Notes: a model not told the origin generated them from the letters alone. DNA of 64,000 nt from Hormoscilla sp. GUM202 (GCA_005518205.2 RFFC02000010.1:37315-101314); one strand, 5' to 3'. Shown: positions 26,612 to 37,710, numbered from the stretch's first letter. Made by a program: numbers and translations.

Positions 26612-28912
26612 ATGTCAACGACCATTGCCCCCGATCAAATAGACCGGATTGTCTGGAATCAGCATCACGACCCCTTTGAGGTTCTCGGAGCCCATCAGAT
26701 AGAAAATAATGGTAAAACCAGCTGGGTAGTACGAGCCTATCAACCGACAGCAGAGGCCGTCTGGGTAGTCTGCCCGGACTTACGGACTGAGTACCCGATG
26801 CAGTCGGTACATAATCGGCACTTCTTTGAATGTACCATTGAGAAGCCGGAACTGGCCAACTATCAGTTGCGGATTAAGGAAGGGGAACACGAACAGGTAA
26901 TCTACGACCCCTACGCCTTTCGTTCTCCCAAGCTAACAGACCTTGACATTCACCTGTTCGCCGAAGGTAACCATCACCGCATCTATGAGAAACTAGGTGC
27001 CCACCCCACGAAAATCAACGGCGTTCAAGGGGTTTACTTTGCCCTTTGGGCACCCAATGCCCGCAATGTCTCACTGCTGGGGGATTTTAACAGCTGGGAC
27101 GGTCGCAAGCATCAGATGCGGAAAACAGGTAACGGCGTCTGGGAGTTGTTTATTCCGGACTTGGGTGTGCGCTCACCTTATAAATACGAAGTGAAAAACT
27201 ACGAGGGGCATATTTACGAGAAGTCCGACCCCTACGGGTTCCAGCAGGAAGTGCGACCCAAAACGGCCTCTATTGTCACCGACCTGGACTCCTACAGCTG
27301 GAATGACGGTGAATGGATGGAACGCCGTCGCCACACTGATGTCCTGAAAGAGCCGATCTCTGTCTATGAGGTGCATTTGGGTTCCTGGATGCATGCAGAT
27401 GCATCACAACCTGCCCAGCTTGATAATGGTGAAACAGAGCCAGTAGTAGTGGTCTCCGATTATAAACCCTATGCGCGCTTCCTGACATACCGGGAACTGG
27501 CGGCAAAGCTAATTCCCTATGTCAAGGAACTGGGATTTACTCATATTGAGTTGATGCCTATAGCAGAGCATCCCTTTGATGGTAGCTGGGGTTATCAGGT
27601 GACGGGGTACTATGCTTGCACCTCTCGTTATGGAACGCCACAAGATTTCATGTATTTTATGGACCAATGTCATCAAAATGGCATTGGGGTGATTGTAGAC
27701 TGGGTTCCGGCCCACTTCCCCAAGGACGGTCACGGTTTGGCATTCTTTGATGGCACCCATCTTTACGAACATGCGGACCCCCGCAAAGGCGAACATAAGG
27801 AATGGGGCACCCTGGTGTTCAACTATTCCCGCAATGAGGTGCGGAATTTCTTGGTGGCCAACGTGCTATTCTGGTTCGACAAGTACCATATCGATGGCAT
27901 CCGGGTAGATGCGGTGGCGTCCATGCTTTACCTGGACTACGCCCGCAAGGATGGAGAATGGGTAGCAAATCAGTACGGAGGCCGGGAAAATATTGAAGCG
28001 GCTGATTTCCTGCGTCAGGTGAATCATCTGTTGTTTAGCTATTTCCCTGGTACCATGTCGATCGCGGAGGAGTCCACAGACTGGGCGATGGTATCCTGGC
28101 CCACCTATGTGGGGGGTTTGGGCTTTAACCAGAAATGGAATATGGGCTGGATGCACGATATGCTGGACTACTTCAGTATGGACCCGTGGTTCCGTCAGTT
28201 CCACCAGAATAACGTGACTTTCAGTATGTGGTATCACCACTCGGAGAACTATATGCTAGCTCTATCTCACGATGAGGTGGTCCATGGCAAAAGCCCCCTG
28301 ATCGGCAAGATGCCAGGGGATGAGTGGCAGCAATATGCTAACGTGCGCTGTTTGTTAGCTTATATGTTCGCCCACCCAGGCAAAAAGACTCTGTTTATGA
28401 GTATGGAGTTTGGCCAGTGGAGTGAGTGGAATGTCTGGGGCGATCTGGAGTGGCATTTGCTGCAGTATGGGCCTCATCAGCAACTGAAGCAGTTTATGAG
28501 TGATTTGAATACACTCTATCGCAGCCAACCAGCCCTTTATACCCGAGATTTTGAGCAAGAAGGGTTTACCTGGATTGATTGTACCGACAATCGCCATAGC
28601 GTGGTGTCGTTTATCCGCCGTGGCAAAGATCAGAATGATTTTGTGGTAACGGTTTGCAATTTCACACCCCAGCCTCATTCCCATTATCGCATTGGAGTGC
28701 CAGAACCGGGATTCTACACGGAGTTGTTTAATAGCGATGCTGGTCAGTATGGTGGCAGCAATATGGGGAATTTGGGCGGCAAGTGGACTGATGAGTGGTG
28801 GTTCCACAATTATCCTAATTCCTTGGATTTGTGTTTGCCCCCCTTGAGCGTGCTGATCTTGAAGCTCGATCGCCAAAAGACCCAGGCGGCGATCGCATCT
28901 TTCGATGATTAA
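26612..28912 (+). CDS. glgB: 1,4-alpha-glucan branching enzyme
   Basis: A 766-aa GH13 enzyme that transfers alpha-1,4 chains to alpha-1,6 branch points in glycogen. Residues about 15-105 and 115-215 are the two N-terminal carbohydrate-binding modules ([31 protein letters not shown]). The catalytic barrel shows [25 protein letters not shown] with the nucleophile Asp, [10 protein letters not shown] with the acid Glu and [11 protein letters not shown] with the transition-state Asp. The family's usual length and complete motifs indicate an active enzyme. It is a monocistronic gene with an AT-rich upstream region. Confidence 0.96.
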   Translation: MSTTIAPDQIDRIVWNQHHDPFEVLGAHQIENNGKTSWVVRAYQPTAEAVWVVCPDLRTEYPMQSVHNRHFFECTIEKPELANYQLRIKEGEHEQVIYDPYAFRSPKLTDLDIHLFAEGNHHRIYEKLGAHPTKINGVQGVYFALWAPNARNVSLLGDFNSWDGRKHQMRKTGNGVWELFIPDLGVRSPYKYEVKNYEGHIYEKSDPYGFQQEVRPKTASIVTDLDSYSWNDGEWMERRRHTDVLKEPISVYEVHLGSWMHADASQPAQLDNGETEPVVVVSDYKPYARFLTYRELAAKLIPYVKELGFTHIELMPIAEHPFDGSWGYQVTGYYACTSRYGTPQDFMYFMDQCHQNGIGVIVDWVPAHFPKDGHGLAFFDGTHLYEHADPRKGEHKEWGTLVFNYSRNEVRNFLVANVLFWFDKYHIDGIRVDAVASMLYLDYARKDGEWVANQYGGRENIEAADFLRQVNHLLFSYFPGTMSIAEESTDWAMVSWPTYVGGLGFNQKWNMGWMHDMLDYFSMDPWFRQFHQNNVTFSMWYHHSENYMLALSHDEVVHGKSPLIGKMPGDEWQQYANVRCLLAYMFAHPGKKTLFMSMEFGQWSEWNVWGDLEWHLLQYGPHQQLKQFMSDLNTLYRSQPALYTRDFEQEGFTWIDCTDNRHSVVSFIRRGKDQNDFVVTVCNFTPQPHSHYRIGVPEPGFYTELFNSDAGQYGGSNMGNLGGKWTDEWWFHNYPNSLDLCLPPLSVLILKLDRQKTQAAIASFDD

Positions 28913-29718
28913 TTTAGCCTGTTCGTAGTAAGCGCTAAAGCGCTTGCCGTCGGGAGAATCTCAATGCAAGACTTAATCAACCAGGTTTTGACAAAAAACC
29001 TGATTTCTGGGATACTTGCGGTGAGCTAAAAAGAAACCAGGTTTTGACAAAAAACCTGGTCTTGGCTTCTGGGCTACTTGCGGTGAGCGCATTAGCACTC
29101 TTGCCGTCTTACTGGGTTGATTGAAACTGGCTTAATAACCACGACTTCTCCTTGATTCATTCTGCTCCTGCCGATCGCGCAGCGTGGCGCAGCCATACCT
29201 TTGTTTTTTCGCGGTCCCTATACGAACTTCTGGTCTGGCTATGCGCTGCGCGTCCCGTGAGGGATAGGGGATGCGCCGCTGCAATGCTTCCGAGATCGCT
29301 GAAATAGTTAATCCTGCTAATAGCTGAGATTCAGTAATCCGCTGACGGGTGCATCTCATATTTTTAAATAAATATACAAAGAAAAATCGAACGGACCGTC
29401 GCTGGTGAACTCGAACAATTCTCAATTAGCCATTAGCAATTAGCCATTAACAATTAGCGATAATTGTTGCTTGCTCGCAAAAGTGAGACGCACCCCCGCT
29501 GACTGCCTTTGGGTTGCGCTCCCTGTGGGGTCGGGAGACACCGACGTCTCTGTCCTACTGTCGCGATCGCGTCGTTGCATTTGGGTACCTTATCTCTCTT
29601 TTATCCAGATATACGATCGCCCAAATGCGAGAGCCTTTACATCTGAGGTAAGGACTAAAGTCCTGACTACGAAGAGCGATGATGGTAAGGACTAAAGTCC
29701 TGACTACGAACGGCGACA
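28913..29718. other. Gene-free stretch rich in dispersed repeats
   Basis: It holds AACCAGGTTTTGACAAAAAA hairpins (28978-29065), a GCGCAGCGTGGCGCAGCCAT repeat near 29177, an IS-end-like AAAGTGAGACGCACCC near 29481 and the palindromic direct repeats at 29647-29710. No convincing reading frame is present. Confidence 0.5.
29647..29710. repeat. Two 27-bp direct repeats containing AGGACTAAAGTCCT
   Basis: 29647-29673 and 29684-29710 are identical, and each contains the perfect palindrome AGGACTAAAGTCCT. They lie just beyond the end of the kinase pseudogene. Confidence 0.75.
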
Positions 29719-29754
29719 TTAGGACTGTTTAATCGGAATATCGATGACAAACTC

Positions 29755-29802
29755 CTGCCGTGTCTGGAGGGCGCGCTATTCGCATTACCCTCCAGACACG
29801 GC
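29755..29802. repeat. 48-bp palindromic element, copy 3
   Basis: 15-bp perfect arms (GCCGTGTCTGGAGGG and its complement) around a CGCGCTATTCGCATTA-type centre. It is inserted between STPGQG and EFVID codons of the kinase pseudogene. Confidence 0.9.
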
Positions 29803-30604
29803 CCCTTGTCCTGGTGTAGAAAAGCATTGCATCTGACCGCCGTGCTTGTCCACAACGATTTGGTAGCTGATGGATAATCCCAAGCCAGTACCCTTACCCA
29901 CGGGTTTGGTGGTAAAGAAGGGGTCAAAGAGTCGTTGCTTGACGCTTTCAGGCATGCCAGGGCCATTGTCAGCAATCCGAATCTGGAGTAGCAATTGCCT
30001 GTTGCAAGCGCTTTTGATGCTGTCGGGAAGCTTTCCACCAGGGGGTCTCCCAGAGGGGACAATTCACCATATCTGCAAGCTGGACGCCAGCGAAGTCCAG
30101 CACGGTCTGATTCGCTTGTTCTATTTTGCCTTGGGGCGAAAGGATCGTGATAAACCCAAAAGCCAAGTTAAAGATCGCCCGGAAGCGTCGTTCGCTCTCC
30201 TTGAGGGCTCTGGCGGCCTTTTTACGAGCGCTAATATCGGTGACTATCGCTAGCAGAGACTGGGGCTCTCCCGTGGACCGACGCACCAGTGACACCCTCA
30301 GATGCACCCAAGTTACTTCCTGTTCTCCAGTAGCACCTTTGCGGAGGTAGCGCTTCTCGATCGAGTAAGTCTGAATTTCACCTGCAAACAGTTGTCTGAG
30401 ATAGGCATCATTAGCCGCCCGGTCATCCAAGTGAGTAATATCTGTATAGGAGAGGGCTAGCAGTTCCGACTGGCTGTACCCGACTAGATCGCAAAACTTT
30501 TGGTTGACTTGTTGCACCCGACCGTCCAGGGTGTATTCGACAATCCCCACATCCGCTTGCTCGAACATGGCCCGGAACCGTTGTTCGCTCTCCATCTGTC
30601 CCGC

Positions 30605-30652
30605 CTGCCGTGTCTTCCGAGCGCGCTATTCGCACTACCCTCCAGACACGGC
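30605..30652. repeat. 48-bp palindromic element, copy 2
   Basis: The same element as at 30851 and 29755, with one arm partly degenerate (GCCGTGTCTTCCGAG). It is inserted between NRKQA and QMESEQRF codons. Confidence 0.9.
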
Positions 30653-30850
30653 CGCCTGTTTGCGATTTTTCGCGCAGCGTTCGGTGATATCGGTAATCAA
30701 GCCATAGCAGACTATGTCGCGGTTTGGCTGCTTTTGAGGTTTGGCTGTAATTTGAATCCACTTTAGTCCTGCTTTCGGAGTGAGGATCCTGCCTTCCCAG
30801 TGGAGTGGCTGCCTCTCCAGGGCCGCCGCTGTCATCGCTGAACGGCAGGA

Positions 30851-30898
30851 CTGCCGTGTCTTCCGGGCGCGCTATTCGCACTACCCTCCAGACACGGC
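30851..30898. repeat. 48-bp palindromic element, copy 1
   Basis: Inserted after the HPDDR codons of the first PAS domain. All three copies share orientation and codon phase, each adding AVSGG and then a stop. Confidence 0.9.
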
Positions 30899-31174
30899 CC
30901 GGTCATCCGGATGGACTCGCTTCCAGATCAACTCCGGATGAAGCTCAATTGCTCCTGGTTCTAGCTCAAATATCTCGCGGACATAGTCGCTCACGTAAAC
31001 AAACTCCTCCCTGCCATTGGCATGGAGGACATATTGATAAATCACTGCCGGTGCATGAGCCACCAGGCTTTCTAAAAATGGATTGTGCAATTCTGGGTAT
31101 TTTAAGGCGTACATCGATCTATTGATCTTTTTTATTTATTTTCTTAATCTACATTCATCTCAGTCTCTTTTTAA

Positions 31175-32518
31175 ACGTGAGTTCGACGGACTTTAAACGC
31201 TGTAAGTCTTGCCAGTCCTAACTTCTGGAATATCCAGCTAGGAACTTTATTATCAATAATCAAATACTAATGAGAATTATATGCAACTAGCAGCGATTGT
31301 TGAAAACAGCAGGTGCCAACGTAGTGGCCAAGCAGAATTTTTGGTTTGAGTTCTTGGACTTGTGCCGCCTGCCTGCCGGTCTCGGATGACCAGAGTCGGG
31401 CGATCGAGCGTGATTGTTTTGCCCAAAAAGAAAGCACCAAACCTATAATAAAGATAGTTCTCACGAGGTTTGGTGTTATGGAAATTAAAAGTCGTCTTGA
31501 TATTACTCAAATTTTTTGCGACGTGGATGATTTTTATCAAAACTTTGAATACTACTGGCAGCAGCAACCTCAGTTGACGGCGATCGCCGGTGAAAAAATC
31601 TGCCGTTCAAGAATGAGTTTGAGTGAAATCATGACCATTGCAATTGCGTTTCACGGTTCTGGCTTTAGAACATTTAAGGAGTTTTATACTCTACAAGTAA
31701 TCCCCCACTGGCGTAAAGCTTTTCCAAATTTAGTCAGCTACAGTCGTTTCGTAGAATTAATGCCTTGGTCATTAATGTTATTGTGCTGTTTTATACGGAC
31801 GAGACGTGGCCAAATTACTGGCATTAGTTTCGTAGATTCGACTCCAATTGAAGTCTGTCATCCTTGCCGTTCCAAGTCTCATAAAGTCTTTAAGGGTTTA
31901 GTGGGTTGGGGTAAAAATTCTATGGGATGGCACTACGGTTTCAAGTTGCATTTAATTATTAATGACCAAGGAGAACTACTCGCATTCAAGCTCACACCTG
32001 GCAATGTTGACGATCGTAAACCGGTTCCTGACTTGACTAAAGATTTGATAGGTAAACTGTTTGGCGAGCGCGGATATATTTCCCAAGAATTCTTTGAAAA
32101 ATTATACGCGCAAGGTTTACAACTGATTACCAGACGAAAAATATGAAACAAAAATTAATTAAGTTAATAGACAAAATATTATTGCGTAAAAGAGCTTTAA
32201 TTGAAACAGTTAATGACCAACTAAAGAACATCTTTCAAATCGAACATTCTCGCCACAGAAGTGTGTGGAATTTTTTGGTTAATATGTTAGCTGGATTAAC
32301 AGCTTACACCTATTTACCTAAAAAACCATCCCTCGACTTAATGCCAAAAGGCTTACCGGCTCTACCGATGGCTGTTTTTTAAATCTTCTAGAGAACGCTC
32401 GGGAGACTGGCTCGGGATATGGATATTTTTGCTTTTTCGCGACTAGAGCCCATGGGTCGCGGGTTAGTTAGGTGGCTGACAACTGACAACTGACAACTGA
32501 CAACTGTCGAACTGACGT
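31175..32518 (+). mobile_element. IS982-family insertion sequence, copy A, with 7-bp target duplication
   Basis: The ends ACGTGAGTTCGAC and GTCGAACTGACGT form 13-bp near-perfect inverted repeats. The direct repeat TTTTTAA flanks it at 31168-31174 and 32519-32525. The 1344-bp element matches copy B (42626-43983) but has four rather than six TGACAAC heptamers near the right end, which explains the 14-bp difference in size. Confidence 0.95.
31478..32382 (+). CDS. IS982-family transposase, copy A, in two frames
   Basis: The N-terminal frame (31478-32146) starts [20 protein letters not shown] and holds [34 protein letters not shown] and [12 protein letters not shown], the DDE region of IS982. It stops after ITRRKI. 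The expected continuation ([40 protein letters not shown]) is in the -1 frame from 32143, joined at a run of five A. It could be made by slippage at the A run, or the gene is broken. Copy B carries the same break. Confidence 0.85.
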
Positions 32519-33025
32519 TTTTTAAACAATTGTTACAAAATTTAATGTGATATATGTATTAAATCATACAAAATATCCAAATACTGAGCTATAAGCTAAA
32601 ATTGATACTATAATACCCAATAAATATCGGTGTGAAAGGCTTGGGGAGGCGATCGCCCGCACGTAGGAGCAGGGGGCTGACCGTTTCCGAGAGTGCCCAC
32701 CCTTGGGTGGGCATCTCTGGAAACGGGCCGGTGGTAGGCTCGGGAAATTACTTCACAAACCTACATTACGACAAAATGTATTACGTAATAATTACAAGAG
32801 ATTGGTTATTTTGCGAACATCCAACCTCATATAAATATAAATATTTATACCTTGTGTTTGCTAAATTGTCAGATAGCGTAATACAAAATGTAGTGCAATA
32901 GCAATCGTACCGTATCATTACATATTACTTAGTATGTTACAAATTGTAGTGCGTAATGTGGGCACAAATCTTGATATTGTTCTCTCATAATAGAGGTGCT
33001 ACCCAACAACCGAAAATAATTTCCA
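32519..33025. other. Intergenic region upstream of msrP, AT-rich, with a long hairpin
   Basis: Besides the hairpin at 32681-32726 it contains CCTACATTACGACAAAATG near 32759 and a roughly inverted match GTAGTGCGTAATGTGGG near 32947. The 200 bp between them may therefore be a small mobile remnant. No gene is seen, and the upstream start at 32956 in the msrP frame looks spurious. Confidence 0.4.
32681..32726. repeat. 46-bp imperfect hairpin
   Basis: CCGTTTCC at one end pairs with GGAAACGG at the other, and GTGCCCACC pairs with GGTGGGCAT, around a TTG loop. It is a stem of about 21 bp with two or three mismatches. It may be a terminator for IS982 copy A, a structured RNA or a repeat. Confidence 0.6.
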
Positions 33026-34002
33026 TGACTTTAATCCGCGTACCAAAATCCTGGGAAATTCCCGAAGGAGAGGCAACGCCCCAAGAGGCTTTTTTCAACC
33101 GACGCCGGTTTATGAAATCCTTGCTTGGCGCTGGTTTGACGGGCAGTATCTTGCCCGTAGCAGGTTGTGACCAGTCTCCGGCATCATCGACGAAAAGTTC
33201 CTATGAGTCCTATCCTAATCCAGTGCGCAATCCGGCTTTTGCCAAGGTCGATCGACCGATTACCGCCGAGGAGTTGGCAGCGAAGTACAACAACTTTTAT
33301 GAATTCGGCGGCGGGAAATCGATTTGGAAGGCCGCACAGGCATTGCCAACGGCAGACTGGAAAGTGGAAGTCGGGGGTTTGGTGAACAAGCCTCGGGTGT
33401 ATGATTTGGATGATATCCATAAGAGGTTTCCCATAGAGGAACGGGTTTATCGCTTCCGCTGTGTGGAAGCTTGGGCAATGGTGGTACCCTGGGCAGGATT
33501 TCCCATGAGGTTGCTGGTAGAAGATGTGGAACCCACCTCTAAGGCGAAGTTCGTGCGTTTTACCTCCTGGTACGACGCCAAGATTAGCACGGGGGGATCC
33601 GGGTTATTTTTTGCCAGATATCCCTGGCCCTACAAGGAAAGTCTGCGCCTGGATGAAATGATGAATGAGTTGGCGTTTTTTGCTACGGGTATCTATGGTC
33701 GCACTTTGCCGAAGCAGCATGGTGCGCCCATTCGAGAGGTGGTTCCCTGGAAGTATGGCTTCAAGGGCGCTAAGTCGATCGTGAAGATTGAGTTTTTGGA
33801 GTCACAACCCGCAACGTTCTGGAATACGCTAGCGCCAAATGAGTATGATTTCGAGGCGAATGTGAATCCGAAGAAACCTCATCCGAGATGGTCCCAGGCG
33901 ACGGAACGGCTTATTACTTCTGGTTCGCCTTTTTCTTGGCCCAGACGCCCAACTTTGCCTTATAATGGCTATGGCGAGTACGTGGCGCAGCTTTACATTT
34001 AA
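33026..34002 (+). CDS. msrP: Protein-methionine-sulfoxide reductase catalytic subunit MsrP (YedY type)
   Basis: A 325-aa Mo-cofactor enzyme that reduces methionine sulfoxide in periplasmic proteins. It carries a Tat signal (NRRRFMKSLLGAGLTGS). The molybdenum-binding Cys lies in YRFRCVEAWAMVVPW, and later come WPYKESLRLDEMMNELAFFA, GAPIREVVPWKYGFKGAK and ATFWNT, all characteristic of YedY. The ATG at 33026 is chosen because MTLIRVPKSWEIPE is the conserved N-terminus. The membrane haem partner MsrQ is not adjacent. Confidence 0.93.
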
Positions 34003-34039
34003 GCAGTATCGATCGCTTTCACGTTTTCATTAACTCAAG

Positions 34040-34178
34040 TTGCTACCTATAAAAATTTCCACGTCCGAAACAGCCATTTTTGGCAATTGAATCCACCAAA
34101 ATGCCATTTTGGGGTAAATTACAAGGCGATATGGGATGATTTTGGTTGATCTTGACCTTGATTTTCTATAGGTAGCAA
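34040..34178. repeat. 139-bp MITE-like element overlapping the 3' end of the kinase-ACP gene
   Basis: The ends TTGCTACCTATA and TATAGGTAGCAA are perfect 12-bp inverted repeats. The right end supplies the last four codons and stop (Ile-Cys-Tyr-Leu-stop) of the gene at 34166-35329. It therefore probably inserted there and replaced the original C-terminus. Confidence 0.65.
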
Positions 34179-35329
34179 ATTAGGTTTTCATTAATATAAT
34201 CGACAGCCTTGCCAACCGTGTCTATTGTTTCAGCGACTTCGTCTGAGATTTCCAACCCAAACTCTTCTTCTAGGGCCATCACCAGTTCCACCGTATCCAG
34301 GGAGTCCGCTCCCAGATCCTCAGTAAAACTGGCTTCTGGTTTGACTTCGCTAGGATCCACACCCAGTTGATCCTCTACAATTTTTTGGACTCTCTCTAAA
34401 GTTACAGTCTGGACTCGATTTGGTAGTTTAGCAGCAGGCGGTGCCGACTGAATCTTCGATGTCTGACGGGTAGTGCTAGTAGCGCTCCCGGAAGACATCG
34501 AAGGCTTAGCTACAGAGGGGGTAAGGTCTTGCAACACCTCGGTTGCTGACTGGTAGCGCTGATTGGTTGCCATCTGCACCATCTTATCCAATACTTGCCC
34601 CAAAGTATCACTGACTGGAGTGGTTAAGTAATCCCGCCACACCCATTTATGTTCGCTGGTGTCAAACAACTGAGAGGGGTTAACTTTAGTCAGCAGATGC
34701 AGGCAAGTCACCCCCAGGCTGTACAGATCGCTAGCAAAAATGGCTTTACCTACCGCTTGCTCTGATGCTGTATATTGAGGACTGCCTATTACCGTACCAG
34801 TTTTCAGCAGCGCCGTTCCCGTAACAAACTTCGCCGCACCAAAATCCACTACAACTAGCTGCCCGTCCTCGCGCCGTCGAATAATGTTTTCCGGCTTAAT
34901 GTCCGGGTGAATCACCTGTTCCTTATGCACGAATTCCAGCACTGGCAGCAAGCTACTCAGCAACTCTCGAATCTGAGTTTCGTTAAATGCACCATTCTGT
35001 TCCAGTTCCTGGGCTAAATTTTGCCCGTCGATGAACTCCTGCACCAAATACAGTTGACCATCTTGCTCAAAATGGGCCAGCAGTTCGGGAATTTGACTCT
35101 GCTTGCCCAACTGATCCAGGCGCACCGCTTCCTGCTCAAATAGCTGTGCTGCTTTGGCAACGTTGTTAGTCCCTTGTGCCTGGGGGTAAAACTGCTTGAT
35201 TACGCAGGGGGGTTTCGAGGGTTTATCCTCATCCACTGCTTGGAAGGTTTTGCCAAAGCTACCTTGACCAATTAGTTTCAGGGCCCGGAACGCTCTCTGA
35301 GCAGTAACTTGGAGCCGCAAGTCTGACAA
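34166..35329 (-). CDS. Serine/threonine protein kinase fused to an acyl carrier protein domain
   Basis: Residues 15-270 are a Hanks-type kinase: [16 protein letters not shown] (P-loop), CVIKQF (lysine), a catalytic loop HPDIKPENI (Pro in place of the usual Arg in HRD), VVDFGAAK (DFG) and [11 protein letters not shown] Ser/Thr-rich linker covers 273-305. Residues about 308-387 are an [43 protein letters not shown] with the Ser for phosphopantetheine in DSL, then [14 protein letters not shown]. The end YINENL is followed by ICYL from a repeat. The kinase may respond to or act on an acyl group carried by its own tail. I know of no characterised example. Confidence 0.88.
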   Translation of the reverse strand: MSDLRLQVTAQRAFRALKLIGQGSFGKTFQAVDEDKPSKPPCVIKQFYPQAQGTNNVAKAAQLFEQEAVRLDQLGKQSQIPELLAHFEQDGQLYLVQEFIDGQNLAQELEQNGAFNETQIRELLSSLLPVLEFVHKEQVIHPDIKPENIIRRREDGQLVVVDFGAAKFVTGTALLKTGTVIGSPQYTASEQAVGKAIFASDLYSLGVTCLHLLTKVNPSQLFDTSEHKWVWRDYLTTPVSDTLGQVLDKMVQMATNQRYQSATEVLQDLTPSVAKPSMSSGSATSTTRQTSKIQSAPPAAKLPNRVQTVTLERVQKIVEDQLGVDPSEVKPEASFTEDLGADSLDTVELVMALEEEFGLEISDEVAETIDTVGKAVDYINENLICYL

Positions 35330-35767
35330 AACATGCTTATATCAAGGTTTTGGGGTTTATGGCAATTGGGGTTTAGGCAATAACTCATAGTCGTCAGATG
35401 TGAGATTATCTCTATTATTCTACTACCCGATGCTGCAATTAGCAGCCATCGTATGACTCTCCGAGAGGGGTGCGGTCAAAACCCGTTGGTAGGAGACCTC
35501 CCCGCCCGAACCCTAAAGGGTCCGGCTACAGGAACAAAGCCCCAGCTCCCCCGGGGAGCTGGCACCCGGTTATCAACTACTTGTGACCGCACCCCTCCGA
35601 GAGTCACCGATGACATTCTGGCACTGATTATATCACCCTCTGAGAGTCACCTATGACCTTTTCAGATTCATTGTATCACCCTCCGAGAGTCACCCATGAC
35701 CTTAGCGGATGGTGGGCGGTGCCCACCGGACATTTCTTGGCTCTTTTTTATAGATGCGATCGCCCTG
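35330..35767. other. Intergenic region with TCACCCTCCGAGAGTCACC-type direct repeats and a MITE
   Basis: After the MITE (35468-35594), at least three tandem copies of a roughly 50-bp unit with ATCACCCTCYGAGAGTCACC and ATGACCTT occur. The last part (35680-35767) matches the spacer of the Uma2 tandem units, so the ancestral upstream region of that array begins here. Confidence 0.6.
35468..35594. mobile_element. 127-bp MITE with 9-bp target duplication
   Basis: The ends GGGTGCGGTCAAAA and TTGTGACCGCACCC share their sequence with the IS at 35768-37710. The direct repeat CTCCGAGAG lies on both sides (35459-35467 and 35595-35603). It has no coding capacity and is probably mobilised by the transposase of that IS. 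Confidence 0.9.
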
Positions 35768-35925
35768 GGGTGTGGTCAAAAGTAGTTGATAGAGCAGAGG
35801 ATAAATTTTGTCCGTCAATTATGATAATCATTATCATTCTCTTTTACCCAAAAATCCTTGGTAGCCCTTGATATATGTACAAGAATCTAGAGTTGACGCA
35901 TTAAGCATTTTCGTAATATCCGTAC

Positions 35926-37342
35926 TTGCATTCGCCGAAAAAAGATGGCAGTATTGATAATAGGGATGAAATTAATTATCAACACTGCCATGAATCAAGA
36001 TTATACTTCTGTTATCACATTTGTCCTAAGTTGTTCAATGCTATTTGCGAGCGAGAATCTTCTTTGGTGAATAAGAGCCATATACTAGACGGAGAAATTT
36101 TTCAACTATTACGCAAGATTGGCTTGCAACTAATGTCGATGATTTTGAGCTACTTAAGTTCTCAACTGACGACAGATGACTTGGAAAAAGGGTATCATGT
36201 TCATCGTCACATAAGAGTAAACTATTTCGTGCTGTTTGGTCCTATAGAAGTAGAATCACCCTATATGTGGAACCGCGACAAAAAACCGGGAAATCGTCCG
36301 GTCAAAAACCAATTAAGCATTACTGAGGGAGGACGTTCTCCAGCGTTAGAAAAAGCTTTGGTATCTTTGGGAATCAATCAATCTTATCAACAAGCGGCTA
36401 AACAATTTGAACAACACTATGGATGGAATATAGATCGCTATCGAATCAGAAGAGCGGTAGCCAAAATCGCTCCCCTTGCAGAGGAGTATGTTTCTCAACG
36501 ACTAGAGCTTTCAAGGGCAGAATATGATAAACCCCTCTCAGTTAGACCTGGAGTCGATCGAATTTTAGTGGAACTTGATGGTAGTCATATTCGTACTGGT
36601 ATTTTCCAATCAGCTCAAAATCAACAGTTAACAAAAAAACGGCAAATTCCTGAAAAAAAGCGGACTATCGAGTGGCGCGAAGTCAGAGTTGGTTTGGCTC
36701 GCCCACTTGAAAACAAAGAAAAACGCACTTTTGTGGCTAAGATGAGTAAGTATCCTCAAGTTGTAAATCAATTGGTAAGTGCAGCAATAGATCAAGGGAT
36801 GTCGCTACTTAGTAACGTCTATGCAGTCGGAGATGGTGCTCAGGGGCTATGCTCAGAACTAGAAGAACAATTTTTCAACTTGCAATTTATCCTAGATCGT
36901 TGTCATCTCAAACAACATCTTTATGAAACCGCTGAAGCTCTGGGGGTAGAAGGAAGCCAAAAACAAAATTTGGTAAATGAAGAACTATCGCGTATTGACG
37001 CCGGAAAAGTACAGGAAGTGTTGACAAACTTCAAAGAATGTCTGGAACGCGATGATGGGAAGCGCCAAAGGTAAAGAGCGTTTATCCCGTCTGTATAAGT
37101 ATCTTAAACGGTATAGTAATTGCATTAATTATAACCATTTTATCTCAAACGGCTTACCCATAGGCTCAGGAGAAATTGAAAGTGCGCATCGCTATATTCC
37201 TCAAAAGAGGTTAAAGATTCCTGGAGCAACTTGGCATCCTGACAATATTAATCCTCTGTTAGGGTTGCTCATTCTACAAGCTAATAATTGGTGGTCAGAT
37301 TTTTGGCAAAAAGAAACCCTCGGAGCCCAAATACCAGCGTAG
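35926..37342 (+). CDS. DDE transposase of the 1.9-kb IS, in two frames
   Basis: The first frame (to 37074) contains ILVELDGSHIRTG, NVYAVGDGAQGLCSELEEQF and FILDRCHLKQHLYETAEALG, the DDE-type acidic motifs of the ISKra4/ISLre2 group. The second frame (from about 37052) holds NHFISNGLPIGSGEIESAHR and KRLKIPGATWHPDNINPLLG, the conserved C-terminus. A frame change lies around the GATGATGGGAAGCG stretch (37045-37065). It is either a disabling mutation or a frameshift site. Family assignment beyond DDE is uncertain. Confidence 0.75.
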
Positions 37343-37710
37343 TAATAACCATACCTTCGGTGTTAAAAAGTTTGACTGTTTCAAGACATCTACTTGACAG
37401 GGAATAAGCTTATAGAGTGGATAATGAGGGTACTCCAGATCGCAGCGCACATCACACGAGTGCAGCAAGAAACCTAGTCACCATGCGCACTCGGAAGGAG
37501 CCGCACGAGTGCATTGCCACGTACACTGCTGGCAAATTAGACGTTATAAATTGCCCTCCTTGCTTGTACGGATCTTACGAAATACTATCTCCTGAATACA
37601 TGTCTTGTAATCCCAAGTTGTCCTGAGTTCGCGAGAATGATAATGATTATCATAAATTGGGGGACTCCAAAATTTATCCTTTGCTCTATCAACTACTTTT
37701 GACCACACCC
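37343..37710. other. Right non-coding end of the 1.9-kb IS
   Basis: About 370 bp between the transposase stop and the element end. The last 75 bp are the terminal repeat. A short frame at 37417-37626 shows no recognisable protein. Confidence 0.5.

Larger units (their letters stand above)
29719..31114 (-). pseudogene. PAS-domain sensor histidine kinase, broken by three palindromic insertions and an internal deletion
   Basis: From 31114 the frame gives a PAS domain (NPFLESLVAHAPAVIYQYVL, WKRVHPDDR), then after an insertion a PAC-like part (GLKWIQITAK, GLITDITERC). After a second insertion come two more PAS domains (RFRAMFEQADVGIVEYTLDG; RRFRAIFNLAFGFITILSPQ). Then it jumps to the end of the ATPase domain (RIADNGPGMPESVKQRLFDP, GKGTGLGLSISYQIV). 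The HisKA phospho-acceptor and N box are missing at about 29995. The third insertion splits STPGQG from EFVIDIPIKQS. It was a multi-PAS sensor kinase and is now non-functional. Confidence 0.85.
35768..37710 (+). mobile_element. 1943-bp insertion sequence with long inverted repeats and 9-bp target duplication (ISKra4/ISLre2-like)
   Basis: The left end GGGTGTGGTCAAAAGTAGTT and the right end are inverted repeats for about 75 bp, including ATGATAATCATTATCATTCTC-type sequence. ATCGCCCTG is duplicated at 35759-35767 and 37711-37719. Removing the element restores the ATAGATGCGATCGCCCTGCA junction seen in every downstream tandem unit. Confidence 0.92.

Noticed and set aside
29132..29425. 97-aa minus-strand frame after glgB
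   Set aside because: Its sequence is made of dispersed repeats (GCGCAGCGTGGCGCA, ATGCGCTGCGCG) and resembles no protein.
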